NCBI GenBank assembly: GCA_026075535.2
Contig: AP026544.2
Location: forward strand, 3,658,001-3,722,000
Source: Tricholoma matsutake
Lineage: Eukaryota; Basidiomycota; Agaricomycetes; Agaricales; Tricholomataceae
DNA length: 64,000 nucleotides
Direction of reading: 5' to 3'
The notes under the pieces are model-generated. The model was not told where the DNA came from. It did not search any database and was given only the letters and a program-made list of their open reading frames with translations. Below, piece after piece: positions 28,196 to 39,869 of this stretch; position 1 is the first letter of the stretch; each line of letters opens with the position of its first letter. The position numbers and the translations under genes are program-made.

Positions 28196-30100
28196 ACCCT
28201 AATACTGCCATCCCCGCTTAGCTGACCTCTTGCAACATGACCACACAGTCAATGGACTACCAGCAGACTCCATTCCCTGCCACACAGGGATTGGTCCTTT
28301 CCAGTCAGTGGTGTTTGGGAGGGGGAAATTCTTCCTACTATGAGTCTCAGCTTTGCACCAGACACATCCAAATGGGGTTTTGTCTGGCTTGAGTTTAACA
28401 ATTTGGTCTACCATGAAGGTTGTCCAGCATATGATTCATAACCAGGCTCAGTGGTCTTTGAGGTTGTTGGAGACTGGCATGCCCTGTAGTTGCCAAAGAG
28501 GCTGTGGTGTCACCTTCCACAGTGTGGGGGATGAAGGTGAGGCAGAAGGTAGATTGGGATATCAGGGCATGCTCAGTGGCAGTTCCTCCAATGTTTCATT
28601 TAGCCAGGTGGTTGTTTGTTATGCTCAGGAATGCCTGGTCATTCATTAGGGTAGTGGTTATTGTGTGTAGGGCATTAGTCAGGTGTAGTGGTTCAGTGGT
28701 AATGAAGGGTCCAGTGAGGTTGAGGATAACCCACAATCTGGCTTGTGGATCAAGGATGACTGCACTGAATGTGAGGCTTTGTCTGTTAATCTGGAGAGCA
28801 AAGGTTTGCTGCCACAGGAGCAGGTTGAGGAGGAGGTAGGGGAAGGGTTTGGTGAAGCAAGCTCCAGTCTTGGGGGCTATGTTTGGTGTGGGGCATGCAA
28901 CACAAAGGTGGTCACAGTTAGGGTAACTGAGAGACTTGAGGAAGGTTTCTATGTCTCTGCTCATTCTGGGGTTATCCTGGCTGAGGTGAGGGCCAGCTCT
29001 GAAGGGGATGAGGGCGGCATAGCACTCTGGATAGGTTTGTAGCTGCCTCAGTGTGACTTCATGTAGGTTACCAAAAAGTGTTGCATAGGATGGCGCAAGT
29101 TTGGGGAAGTGTTGGGTTGTATAGGGAATAGGAGTGGTGGGGGGCTGTTCAGATGTATTTCCCTCTTGAGTCAATCCATAGTGTGGGTTATGTAGTTGGT
29201 TGAATACATTGTTTGCATCATTTGCAATGCTGATTAACTCTACTACAATTGTGGGGTAAATGGGAGTTATTGTCAACCACAGTGTAGCATAGGGGGGTGG
29301 ATGTATCTAGAGAATGGCAGGGGTAACCCTGGGGTATTTTGAGGCTACCCTTACCCTTACCCTCCAAAACCCCTTACCCCTCACAAGGGTCAGGGTTTTG
29401 AGGGGTATGGGTAAGGGTATGGAGGGGTATGGAGCATATACAATACCCCCAAGATGGTATCATCAGATGAGTGACTAATATCACTTTTATTATCAATTGA
29501 GTCAAAGACATGAACATCTGGCCATTTTCATGGCTGTATGAAAGTGCTACAACACATTTTCAGGCAGTAACTATGCAGAATTTGGAAATCCTGTGATGTC
29601 AAAACATCAATACATGGAAAATGCAATGTATACTCTGCTGAACTTGAGTAAAAGCTGTGTAGAAGTCTTTTATTGATGGTATTTGATGCAAATTTACTTT
29701 ATTATATGTCCCCCCATCCAGATATTTTACCTATCCTGGTACCCCTCACAAGGGTAAGGGTTGGCTGAGGGTACAAACACTGTACCCTCACCCCTACCCT
29801 CATCTACCCTTGACAAGTACCCCCAGGGTTTTGCATACCCCTGCCATTCACTAGATGGATCTGTATCTGCTCCTCCACCTGGGGTGGTGTTCTGGAAGGC
29901 AGGGGGGAGGTATGGGACAAATGGTTTCTTATGTGGCAAGTGTGAATCTTTCCAGGGGCTAGTGGAAGTTTGGCCAGGGTTGAGGATGTGGGTTGCCTTC
30001 AGGCAGGCAGCTGGGTTTCTTATGGATGAGTTCATCATCATCGGAGGGAAGGTTCATCTGCTGCAGTTTGGCTATATGGTCATTGCTTTTGGCTAGTGTT
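28196..30100 (-). pseudogene. LINE A ORF1, split by a small TIR element
   Basis: On the minus strand 30100-29851 (KATHILNPGQTSTSPWKDSH) continues, after removal of 29312-29855, into 29306-28596. Motifs there are SYATLFGNLHEVTLRQLQTY, FLKSLSYPNCDHLCVACPTP and WVILNLTGPFITTEPLHLTN. Downstream is CVWCKAETH, a CCHC knuckle whose last Cys is replaced (NFPL). Copies B and C share these blocks, with knuckle GCIWCKAETHSSTNCPLP in C. ORF1 proteins bind LINE RNA. Several stops interrupt the end. Confidence 0.6.
29312..29850. mobile_element. 539-bp TIR element with CCCTTACCC-rich ends
   Basis: The left end is GAATGGCAGGGGTAACCCTG. The right end reversed is GAATGGCAGGGGTATGCAAA. The 5-bp CTAGA (29307-29311 and 29851-29855) flanks it. 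Inside each end are TACCCT/TTACCC-type repeats. It has no coding capacity. It interrupts LINE A ORF1. Superfamily uncertain. Confidence 0.65.
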
Positions 30101-30420
30101 TCAAGGTCCAGTCTTTTGCTGTTTTGCTGTATCTCAGCAATGACTGGATGAAATCATTTCATCAAAGAGAGGACCCCTATTATTTTCACTTCTCTATCCA
30201 TGATTAAATTTTGTGATTATATTGACAATCACTGACCAGAATCCTTATGTTCCAGAGATGACCCCCTGGTCTTTGGCCAGATCTATCTGCTCAAATATTT
30301 TCATGATTTTATCTTATTATTTGAGATAGTAGGAGGCAGTTTAAATTTTAAAAAGACTGCAAAAGACTGCAACCCAACTGGACTTCAAAACACTACATAG
30401 TACTTCCTTTCCACATTCAC
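30101..30420. other. No gene recognised
   Basis: AT-richer spacer between LINE A and the LINE C remnant. Nothing beyond short frames is seen. Confidence 0.3.
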
Positions 30421-30528
30421 AGGGTGGCTGCGGTGGCTCAAAGGATCTCGGTATTCGCCAGTCCTATGTACCCTTGGTCTTCATGTTTGGTTAAGTTCTT
30501 GGTGAGTGCATTGATCGCATATCTAGAG
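30421..30528 (-). pseudogene. LINE C fragment left of element II
   Basis: The minus strand reads RYAINALTKNLTKHEDQGYI then GLANTEIL. This resembles the RNase H-region of agaricomycete LINEs from memory of the family, but is too short to be sure. The sequence between this and the endonuclease (right of element II) is missing. Confidence 0.35.
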
Positions 30529-30800
30529 GAGGTCTTTACACTCCCCCCCCCCAATCCGAGCGGAGTCCGCTCAGACACTCGGACTGTCCGAGTACTGTCC
30601 AAGTACTGTCCAAGGACTTTGCTCAGACTTTGCTCGGACTTCTTTGGCTGAAAGTCCTGCCAAACTAAATGTCCAGTCCGAGCTGAGTCCTTGGATTGTC
30701 CTAGGACTGTCCAAGCATCCGAGTGGAGTCCGAGTGGACCAGCACTCGTACAGTCCTAGGACTGTCTGAGTTGCTTATATAATTGACTGAAAAATCTGTA

Positions 30801-30878
30801 GCTACCGCAGGGATTGAACCCTTGTAGTCACATGATAAAGTACAATTAAGTCAGCGATATAACAGTTAGACTAAAGCA
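30801..30878 (-). other. tRNA-like module, head end of element II
   Basis: Nearly identical to 9325-9402 (B-box GGGTTCAATCCC). It points outward to the left terminus. Confidence 0.55.
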
Positions 30879-31016
30879 TCATTACAGGTAAGTAGTTATA
30901 TCTCTCTATGTACCGCCCTGGCTGTGATGACAAATCAACACAGCTGTGTCATCAACAATGCTGGCAATGGTGCTGCCTCCTCCTTACCTCCTACCCCAAT
31001 AACCAACAACGGGAAC

Positions 31017-31116
31017 GAGCCCAAATGATGGCATTGTCGTTTGGGCTCACTTGTAAGTGTTTTTTTACATAATCTTTGTTCTTTTGTTTAACAAACTGAA
31101 ATTTCTTTAATCATAG
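31017..31116 (+). repeat. Hairpin + intron-like module, element II copy 1
   Basis: Hairpin 31017-31048, then GTAAGT at 31053 and TCATAG at 31116. In element I the branch-like CTAAC is present; here it reads TTAACAAAC. Confidence 0.6.
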
Positions 31117-31416
31117 GTTTTATCTATGTTATAACGATGCTGCAGCCTCAAAACCATGACAACGGCTGACACAGCCACCACCCTAGGACCCAGAACCACC
31201 GCTGCAAGCAACTGCTTGCGGGGTGGGAATGGGTACAACTGCAAAACAGCAAGACAATGGCAAGACAACGGCGATGCCAACTTGGCCAAATGGAATGACA
31301 ACACAACAAGATGACTGGAGGCAACTGGGATTGGGAGATGGAATGACAAGGGGATGAGTGGGAAACAATGAAAGGAAGGCAAAGCAAATGAACAAATGAC
31401 ATCTCTTGGGCCATTG

Positions 31417-31460
31417 GTAAGTTTTTTTTTCTTGTTTTTGTTACTAACGAACTTTTTTAG
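31417..31460 (+). repeat. Intron-like sequence, element II copy 2
   Basis: 44 nt, GTAAGT ... CTAAC ... TTTTAG. The hairpin before it is decayed, as in element I. Confidence 0.6.
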
Positions 31461-31746
31461 GTATTATCTAGTACTGCTGACGACGACGACGACAAGCACT
31501 CAGAACCACTGCCGCGAGCAGCTGCTCGCGGAGTGGGAATGGGTGCAACTTCGAAACAACAAGAACGGCTACTCACGCCCACCACGCAGGACACACCACC
31601 CGCCTCCAGCCTCATGAGCAACTGCTCGTGGGGTGGATGGTGGGTGGAATGACAACAATGGCAGGGAACGATGACAGCACCCACCCCAGCCCTACGAGCC
31701 ACTGCTCATAGGGTGGATGACGGGTGGAACAACCACGATTAGGGGA

Positions 31747-31836
31747 GACCCAAGAGATGTCAACATCTCTTGGGTCCTAGGTAAGTTTTTTTTTCTTTTC
31801 TCATTTCATTTTTTGATCCTAACTAACTTTTTATAG
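31747..31836 (+). repeat. Hairpin + intron-like module, element II copy 3
   Basis: A perfect-looking hairpin (31747-31776, arms GACCCAAGAGATGT and ACATCTCTTGGGTC) is followed by GTAAGT at 31781, CTAACTAAC, and TATAG at 31836. Confidence 0.65.
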
Positions 31837-32373
31837 GTACAAACTACTACTGGCAGCGACGACGATGACGACACCTCCACTACCACTGCTGCGAGTCCCT
31901 GCTTGCAGGGTGGAAGGTGAGGGTGAAGAGACGAGGGGGAACAGAGATGAGGGGGAATGGAGACGAGGGGGAACAGAGACGAGAGGGAAGGGAGACGAGA
32001 GGGAAGGGAGACGAGAGGGAACAGAGACAACAATGAGTGGGGACACCCACGACGACACCCGCCCCACACCTATGAGCATCTGCTCATGGGGTGGTTCAGG
32101 GGGGAGAAGAATGGGGACAGGAGAGCGAGACAGCCAGAGGACAACCTGGGGAGAGACAAACACCGCCACGAGCAGGTGGGTGTTTTTAATTTATTTTTGT
32201 TACAGCCCCCTCCCCTCGAGCTTGCGAGGGGAGGGCTTAGTATTATACATATTAATTACCCATATTAATAACCCCTCGCACAGATGTGAGGGGGTCAATT
32301 TAATAATCTATTCATGATATATATAAAATTAGATTTCAGTAATAAATAGATATGATGTATGTAAATTTAAATG

Positions 32374-32460
32374 ACTACTTGGCTTAAGTGGTAGAGTGTG
32401 CATGTTTTGTCATCATGTGATTGCTAGTCCAGAAGGCTGTTGGTTCAATTCCTGCTGCAC
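32374..32460 (+). other. tRNA-like module, tail end of element II
   Basis: A-box-like TGGCTTAAGTGGTAGAGTG, then TTTGTCATCATGTGATTG, then B-box-like TTGGTTCAATTCCTGC. It points outward to the right terminus. Element I keeps only the B-box half at 10708-10740. Confidence 0.65.
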
Positions 32461-32733
32461 ACACATTATTTTGTGAGACTTATAAGACTTTCTCTAAGAC
32501 TGGAACTCGGACTTTACTTGGACAGTACTTTAGAAGGTGTAAATAAATGCACAATTGATGTTGTCCGAGTGCAGTCTGAGTGCAGTCCTCAGACAACTCA
32601 GACAGTTCTAGGACAGTCCGAGCAGAGTCCGAGCAGAGTCCGAGTGAAGTCCTTGGACAGTCCGAGTGTCTGAGTGTCTGGGCAGAGTCCGAGCGGAGTC
32701 CGCTCGGACTGGGGGTGGGAGTGTAAAGTACTG

Positions 32734-33808
32734 TTGTTCTTTGTGCATTGGTAGTCTGTCAATTGCATCTTCAACTGTGTTGAAGTCTCCCAGCATGATC
32801 ATTGGTTGGGGGAGTCTGCCATTGTGAATGGGCTTTAATATCTTCCCAGAGTTTTGTGTTGTCACAAGGGGAGTTTGGAGCATAGACTGCAAGGATTGTG
32901 AGTTTTGTTTCTCTACTCCAGTTAATTGTTATCAAAAGAGCTCTCCCAGGTATTATTTCATGATGCACTATGTTTTCTGTGTCAACATTGGCTTTGTTCA
33001 GGACTATTGCCATTCCAGCTTATTGAGTTGGGTTGTTGGGATCAGCAGAGGTGACAATTTGGAGGTGATTGTCAAAGAGGTCTTCAGTCTCTTTCTGTCG
33101 GTCCTCATTCATGTGTATTTCCTGCATGGCAAGTATTCCTATCTGCTGTTCTCTCATTAGTTGGTTTACATGTAACCATTTCAAGTTTTGTCCTGGCTGG
33201 CCATACCCTTTTATATTTAGAGATGCAACTTTGAATCCTGCTCTGATGTTTTTTTGGTGTTTGTGCCGTCTGGGTCTGGGGGTCTGTGTAGGGTGGTTGA
33301 ATTGTCCTCCTAGTTGGAAGCCATCTGAACTTGGGATGTTATCCCATTGTCCTTCCTCTAGTGGGTCCTCTTCCCTATCTTTATCTGGGTCTACATGTTG
33401 TCCATTTTCAGCTTCCTCACTTGGGGGAGTTTGGGTATTTGGTCCATTTAGCAGCATCTCATTCAGCAGCATGCTTTGTATCCTCTGGTGGGTTTGGACA
33501 TCTGGTGTATTCATTGGGTTGTAGTCACCTTCATTATTTTGTGTTCTACCACTATGTGTGGCACTGCAGTGTGGTCTTGTAGAGCCCCTTTCATCAGGTG
33601 TCTGAGCTGCAGGAGACTCAGTACTCCTTCCAGAGTCTCTTGATGGGGTGCCTGATGTGTGACAGTGATGTATGTGGTTGTTGGGGGCATGGGTGCCCAT
33701 GCAGGCCTGCCAGGCCAATAGCATGGGGTTCTTGGGGGGTTGCAGTGAGTTCAGGGCTTTTGGGCAGCTTGAACTCATTACCTGCAGTTTGGCTAGGCTT
33801 TCCCCCAT
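32734..33808 (-). pseudogene. LINE C ORF2 start with endonuclease domain
   Basis: The minus-strand frame 33808-33020 begins MGESLAKLQVMSSSCPKAL. It has a long Pro/Thr/Glu-rich N-terminal extension, then the endonuclease blocks FKVASLNIKGYG, MREQQIGILAMQEIHMNE and FDNHLQIVTSADPNNPTQ. A further frame (33013-32771) gives HEIIPGRALLITINWSRETK and LTILAVYAPNSP. A frame shift then leads to LGDFNTVEDAIDRL. The endonuclease nicks target DNA to prime LINE reverse transcription. It is cut off at element II. Confidence 0.75.
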
Positions 33809-33938
33809 AGCCTAATGTTGAAAGTCATTGCATCTGCCAAGAGGTGTCAAACCATGGGCAGGTGTTGTGCAACATATTGCTTTTGCAAGAGACCATGTCC
33901 CAAAACATGGTACATGTGTAGTACAGAAAGAGTGTATT

Positions 33939-34635
33939 TGTCACGATCTGTTCCTCATCCACTCGGAACCCGCAACCATCCGACCATTTTCCGCACTTCT
34001 AACCCGACTCCCTCTGCCTTCGTTCTGGCCGCCTTGCACTGCCCACACTGCTGTGCACCAGGCCACCTTGTACAGCACCCATGGCTGCCTTCCCAAGGCT
34101 GCTGTCTAGTTTTGCAAATTTGACTATGGATTCCTGTGCGGCCTCCACTAGGTAATTTATCTACACAGTCGAGACACTGCCGCAGTTCCCATTTCTGTCC
34201 CGCTTTTATTCCGGATTCTAGTATTTAAGTTTAGTTAGTTTTGCCTTGTATTCCTCAGTTCGTATATCGACATAGACTTGACTTTAACTTGTCAATCTAA
34301 ATCTCATTCTACTCCTACCTCTGTCCTCTAAGAGTCTAAACTCCATTCGACTCAACCTCTAGTCTCCCTCTGAAGTTCTAGTCTCATCTGAACTTAACCC
34401 AAGTCCTTTTGTACTCCTTCCCACATTTACCCGCTACTTTTCCACTTCCATCTCTAAACCTTCGTCTTGAAATTAGGACACCAGATGAGGTGAAGGGCAC
34501 AGCTTCTTATAAGCTGAAGCCAAGTCCTTTTTGTTACCCCTCTACATAATCCATTACGACCCAACAATCTTCCGCTATCATCACCTGCCGGGTCCGACCA
34601 GATTCCGACATGCACTCTAGGATCAGTTCTTAACA
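33939..34635 (+). repeat. Solo LTR of the gypsy-1 family
   Basis: 697 bp, TGTCACG ... TTAACA, flanked by GTATT at 33934-33938 and 34636-34640. It is more diverged from the gypsy-1 LTRs than those are from each other. It marks LTR-LTR recombination that removed an older element between LINE C ORF1 and ORF2. Confidence 0.88.
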
Positions 34636-34674
34636 GTATTGGTACTATACAATGTGAGTCTGTATTTTGGTCTT

Positions 34675-35213
34675 TTATTTCTTTTTTCTACCTTCTCCAC
34701 AAACAGGGGGGTCAGGAGTTAAATACCCATATTCTGGGATTGGGCCTTTCCAGTCATTGGTCATTGGAAGGGGGCAGTTTGTACTACTGTGAGTTTCAGC
34801 TTTGCACCAGATACATCCAAAAGGAGTTTTGTCTGGTTCACGTCTCAGGACTTGATCCACCATGAAAGATGTTTGGCATATGATTTGTAGCCAGGCTTGA
34901 TGCTCTTTAAGATTTTTGGAGGCTGGCATACCCTGTAGTTGCCACATGGGCTGTTCAGTGCCATCCTCCATGGTTCCTGGGATGAAGGTGAGGCAGAAGG
35001 TAGACAGAGCTATCAGCGCTCATTCGGTGGTTGTTGTGCCGATACTGCATGTAGCTAGGTGGTTGTTTGTGGTGACCAGGAAGTCTTGGTCATTCAGTAG
35101 TGTTGTAGTGATTGTGCATAGGGCATTAATCATGCACAGTGGTTCTGAGGTGATGTAGGGTCCTGTGAAGTTGACAATAATCCAAGATCTGGCATGCAGG
35201 TTAGGGATGATGG
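34675..35213 (-). pseudogene. LINE C ORF1, C-terminal part
   Basis: The minus strand reads IIPNLHARSWIIVNFTGPYI, then ALIALSTFCLTFIPGTMEDG, WLQIICQTSFMVDQVLRREP and a complete knuckle GCIWCKAETHSSTNCPLP (C-X2-C-X4-H-X4-C). It ends near 34675 with a basic tail. The N-terminal part lies at 36410-36560 beyond the repeat that splits it. Confidence 0.65.
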
Positions 35214-36409
35214 TGATAGGTTGTCTCCTTGGCTCAAGGGCCAATTCAGCATTACAACCACATTCTAATCACATTGCCTAACTCCCACAAAGTCCCAGAA
35301 GCAGTGTGACCACTCTTGACAAAGTTTATCAATCCTGATATTACATCAATCACCTCAAAACATCACTAGCGACATCGACTGTCCTTCAAAACTACATCGC
35401 ACGACTCTGGAGCTACCTAGGAATGTCCTACAAACCCTCTGAATGAATGTCAAACATATCTGATCACTTTGACCAAGATCAACCAAAATTGAATGTTGTC
35501 GGCCATCATCGAGCATTATTGATTGAACTCAAAAACTTTGAACAACATCAGGCACCGTGTTTGTTGACTCAATGATCAAGTACCATGCACTAGAAAGTAT
35601 TCTACCTCATGCTCAGACCTGCTGATAGTAGGACAGCCTCATTCCAAGCCCTTATTGCATACAGAACCTGCTGGATGGATTATTGCAACATTTAGCGCAG
35701 TCTCTACACAAAGGACAGTCTCCTTTTGGTTTCCTCTTCTTATTACTCCTGTGTCAGATGATATATCACCTTCTTGTTTGAACTCCAGTCTCATTTTGGC
35801 CTCATGATCTATATCATATCCTTTTGCCTCATGTTCCTACACATGTTTCCTATACCATTTTAGGAAGTTTCTCTTAAAACATATAAAAGCTTGCAGTATC
35901 TACTCTGTAAAAGGGTAGCAAGGAATGATCTTCATATATTGCTTCATATAAAGTCTTAAGAGTCCGAACTTCATCTAGTTTCAAACCTTTCTACGAGTTT
36001 TCTTGATCATCAAGAAACCTCTTTGACTAGCATCACTCTCGATTGATCATCCTACTTAGTCCCAACATTCAAAATCAATCCAACACATCACAGTTGTCAA
36101 CTATTGTCTTTGGATATGATTTTCCTTCAATAAACTCCTTGAAATTCTCATATTGATCTTCATCGATATACATCGCTTGACATTGTTCTTATTGATCGAT
36201 ACCACATCGGACCTCACCAAACACCTTCTCTCATCAGACTACGTTTACAGCCAATATTAACCAGTAGCCTTACGATTGGTCTGACCATGGACATTCAGAA
36301 CGTCTTGTGCCCTTCCTCTGACTTCCATAACATCATCGATTGCCTCATTGGCATATTTGGTGGTTTTTCTGGGTCGAGTATTATCAATGGTGTTGGAAGC
36401 ATGTTGTCA
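35214..36409 (+). repeat. Repeat copy A (TGATAGGTTGTC family), probably an LTR
   Basis: It starts TGATAGGTTGTCTCCT, shared with 40685 and 40837. A middle region with a TATA-like ACATATAAAAGC also resembles 41540-41570. The end CA at 36409 is a guess from where LINE C ORF1 resumes. No target duplication is found. Confidence 0.4.
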
Positions 36410-36560
36410 GTTACTGATCTGGAAGGTGAAGGTCTGCTGCCACAGCAGTAGGCAATGGAGAGCTTCAGGTAGATTTAGGAGGAGGTAGGGGAAGGGTTTC
36501 GCAAAGCACACTTGTGTCTTGGGTACTATGTTCAGTGTGGGGCTTTGTACATTTCTTCCC
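36410..36560 (-). pseudogene. LINE C ORF1, upstream fragment
   Basis: The minus-strand translation resembles the LINE A segment KTGACFTKPFPYLLLNLLLW QQTF, with stops. It is 5'-truncated at about 36560, as is common for LINE copies. Confidence 0.5.
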
Positions 36561-36625
36561 TTTGTTTCAGGGTGATGTCAAATCATGTGATCTTTTCTCC
36601 ACTCTTCTTTGTAGGAAATAGGTTG

Positions 36626-38106
36626 TTAAGGTATTAGTGAGGTTAGTGTATACATGTTAAGGCAGTCATGTGTATGGGATTGAGGTTCAAGGCCACTTTG
36701 AGTCATGGTGCAGGGCTCATCAGGTCTGGGATGTCTAGTGTAGGGGGAGTGTAGACTAGGACTTCTGGGTGCATCTGTATATCTGATTGTCAGGGGAGGT
36801 TCCAGGTCTCTGGCCTCAGCCTCCTCTACCCCCTCATCCTCTGTTTCCTTGTCCTCCTCCATGAGTGTTGGTGTGTGAACAGTAAGTATCCCTCAATACC
36901 CACACTTTAAAGACTTCTTTGGGGTTGGGTCCCTTTTATCCTTCAATGAGTGGATAGGGGCACATGTAGTAGGGGTGTGTTTCATTTTTTCAGAAATCAC
37001 TGATTCACAGTGTTTGATGACTCTGTAGGTGTCAAGTGGGTGGATGTGGTCAACTAGGAAGGTTGCATTCCAGATGGTTTGGACCCATTCATTGAGGTGG
37101 CTGTTGTTAGTGGAGACATGCCATGCCATTAGTTGCCATACAATGCAATCTTCTTCATCTTTTTTCAGGAGTGTGGTTGTTATCAAGTGGAAGGATCATA
37201 GGGCATCCTCAACTCAGCTGTCAAGGGGGAATGGGCTGCTCTTTTCAGCATAGCATCTGTCAACCACATTCCAAAAGCCTTGGTCACAGCTGAGAACATC
37301 TTTGATGGTGGCAAGCACAGACATCTTTGCATATTTATTGTCGGTGACATAGTGGCCAGTTATGTCAGTAATGATCCACATTTGGAAGGATTTGTCAAAG
37401 GGAAGAGCATGGAAGGCTATTTTCTTCTGGCCCTCTCCTTTGCTCATCTCAAAAGCAAAGTTTTGTTGGTATAGCAGGTATGTCACTAGTTTGGGTGTGG
37501 GGTTCACAAGGAGCAGGACATGTGGTTTGCCAAAATTGTTGGTGGGGGGGTGTTTAGCTTTGGGGATGGCTATGCACATACTTCCCAAGTAGTGTACCCA
37601 AGAGACTTAATGAAGTGCTCGATGTCCTTAGCTAGGGAGGGGTTCTCTTTGAGGAGACATTTCTCTCTGCCATATAGGATGATGGCAACACAGGCACTGG
37701 GGTTGCTTTTGATTTCCTTAGTGCTCTTGTCATTGAGATTCCCAAGGAGAGTGTTGTATGGGATGATGGCCTAGGGGAAAACAGCAGAGGTGAAAGGTAC
37801 TTTGGATCCAGACAGTGGGGAGGTGGATGGTTCCATCTTGGCGTGCTGGTTGGTTTGGAGGTGGGGGTTGTTGGTGGTGGGCTCAGACTGGTTCTGTCCA
37901 ACGTTAGGGGGTGTAGGATTGGGAGGGATCTGTATCCTGGTCTGGGTGTTCTTTGTGGTGTTGTTGGGGCCAGGTGTCTGCAGGGAAGAGTAAATATTGG
38001 TGGAGGGTGTATGTCGCATGGTGGCATCAGGCTCATCATAGTTCTGTAGCTGTTGGCTGCAGTGAGTGCTTTGTTTCCTGGGTGGCTCAGCATGTACATT
38101 GTCCAT
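36626..38106 (-). pseudogene. LINE B ORF1
   Basis: The minus strand from 38106 begins MDNVHAEPPRKQSTHCSQQL, Asn/Pro/Thr-rich. It then reads AIIPYNTLLGNLNDKSTKEI and HFIKSLGYTTWEV, collinear with LINE A. The frame 37588-37214 gives LVTYLLYQQNFAFEM and MWIITDITGHYVTDNKYAKM. The frame 37186-36893 gives VWQLMAWHVSTNN and NEWVQTIWNATFLVDHIHPL. A separate acidic frame (36862-36626) follows and may be linker or the start of ORF2. The family is the same as A and C, but this copy is clearly diverged. Confidence 0.6.
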
Positions 38107-38493
38107 GACTATGTCAGGTTCAGGTCCAGTTTTAGGTTATGTACCATTAATGTGTCTCCTTTTGCTAGTCATGGGAGGAGTGTCAAGTGGGTCAGAATGT
38201 GTGGTGGCCAGCATGGTCATAAGAGGGTTGGATGTAGTCAGGGGAATGGTTTGGTGTTGGTTGGTTCATCAGTTTTAAGGGCTGCATGTTGTTCCTTGTT
38301 CCCTTTGACTGCCTTGTGAGGTGTGGTGCAACCAAGTGATCACTTAAGGGCAGGATTCACACAAGTGGCCCAGGATCCATGTATAGTGCGTATGTTGTGC
38401 TTTTGGGTCTGGTGGGATGCTTAGCTGTGTGCATATGTCCATCTCAGTCTAGTTGGTGGGTCTAAGGTCAGATATGTATACAAGGTGTGGTAG

Positions 38494-38680
38494 ATGATAT
38501 CAGTGTGGCTCAGTGGCTCATGTGGAGACTCAAGTGTCTCTGGAGGGTCTGGATCCCATTAACCCCTACTATGATTAAGAGGGGACACCTTGTTTGCTCC
38601 CCTGAAGGTACTAGTCCCCTTGTACCTTGAAGAGGCCAGGTGCTGGGCACCATGATGGTGGCCCTAGTGCAAGGGGGATA
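38494..38680 (+). repeat. Possible tRNA-derived SINE
   Basis: GTGTGGCTCAGTGGCTCATG resembles an A box and GGTCTGGATCCC a B box. A body of about 130 bp ends in GATATTATATTAG, a tail also found at 7758. Weak evidence. Confidence 0.35.
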
Positions 38681-39139
38681 TTATATTAGTTGAGTAACCC
38701 TGTCCTAATGCAACTTGCAAGTCACATGTATGTTGAAAATTGTTGAGCCAGCCTGCCTATAAGAGTGTCTCTTACATCAGCAATCCTTATCTACATCTGC
38801 CCTCATTATCACATGTTATTCTTGTAGTATATAGTCTATACCTTGAGTACTTGTATTGTAGCTTAGTTTCCTCCCCTGAAATATACTAAGTTCCTAACAT
38901 GTTCCTGTTCCATTGAGTCTCAAGTGTTGGAAGCTCTGGCTTCCTTCCACTTCCTCAATGTTTCCATCAACTACCATCCCCTCTCACCTCTTTTGTTCTG
39001 ACACTGCCACTGCCATGTTCCTCTCTGCAGTACCACCACCACTCCCTTGCTACTCCACCACCACTCCCTTGCTACTCCACCACCACTCCCTTGCTACTCG
39101 CCATGCTACCAGTGCTGCCTGCAGTGATGAACAAGCCTA
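38681..39139. other. Spacer with a 22-bp tandem repeat
   Basis: No gene. Three copies of a 22-bp unit (ACCACCACTCCCTTGCTACTCC) lie at about 39036-39101. Confidence 0.5.
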
Positions 39140-39607
39140 AAATTCAGATGCAATGCCCAAATGATGTCTACCATTGTCTGGGTCTCAGGTAAGTCATTTT
39201 TTGTTTGTTTCTTGTTCTTATCAACTGACTAACTGCTTTTATAGGATATAAGCTGTGCTGATGTGAGACAACCCATGTCCAACTGTTCCTCCCCCTGAAA
39301 ACATTATGTGAGGGCCTGTTTATGGCCAGGAGACCATACAATGGTGCTGAAAGAACCAGGTAAGCACCCATGCACCCACCCAAACCCATTGTAACAACTA
39401 ACCCCCCCCCCCCCCCCCTGCCCCACAAACCAGGAATCCCTCACAACAACAGAATACTGCCCAAAGTTGATGGGGGAGATCCAGCACCCACTTACACCTG
39501 TGAGTTCCAGCTCACCAGTGCTAGCTCTAGAAAATGACACCAGCACCAGACACCCACATGATGGAACTTGGCCAGCACATCCTGCCAGCCTTATGAGCAC
39601 CTGCTTG
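39140..39607 (+). mobile_element. Fragment of a hairpin/intron element
   Basis: A decayed hairpin (39152-39182) is followed by an intron-like sequence GTAAGT (39188), CTAAC and TTATAG (39245). A decayed GAGCA-TGCTC hairpin ends at 39607, where the copia-2 LTR begins. It includes a C17-18 run near 39402-39418. No termini remain. Confidence 0.5.
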
Positions 39608-39869
39608 TGTTGTATGTTGAGATGTTCCCATGATACCCATTACCATAGTTACTTACTCAACATTTATCTATCCATATCATTCCAGATCCACCTCAGTGCC
39701 TTACCACATTCACTGAGGTGTAAGTCTCTTTACTATACCCTGTTATATTCCTTACTTACTCATAGTAGTACCACCTTATTCTGTTCAGGTATCTACTACT
39801 GCTTTACCACATTCACTGAGGCTACCACCTTATTCTATTCAGCTTCCTAATTGGTCCCTGTTTCCTAGA
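39608..39869 (+). repeat. Copia-2 LTR, left, plus orientation
   Basis: TGTTGTATGTTGAG ... TTTCCTAGA. It matches the reverse complement of 42271-42543. Its 3' end joins directly to internal gag (39870) rather than to a primer site. Confidence 0.75.

Larger units (their letters stand above)
30529..32733 (+). mobile_element. Element II: TIR element, close relative of element I (head left)
   Basis: The left terminus is GAGGTCTTTACACT plus C10. The right terminus reversed is CAGTACTTTACACTCCC. Most of the element matches element I in the same order. It adds an intact third hairpin (31747-31776), two CCCTC-type hairpins (32209-32237, 32271-32293) and a complete tail tRNA-like module that element I has lost. 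No target duplication is visible and the LINE flanks do not join, so a deletion occurred beside it. Confidence 0.75.

Noticed and set aside
29340..29400. Internal telomere repeat tract
   Set aside because: The TACCCT/TTACCC blocks are irregular, short and mirrored at the other end of the same 539-bp element.
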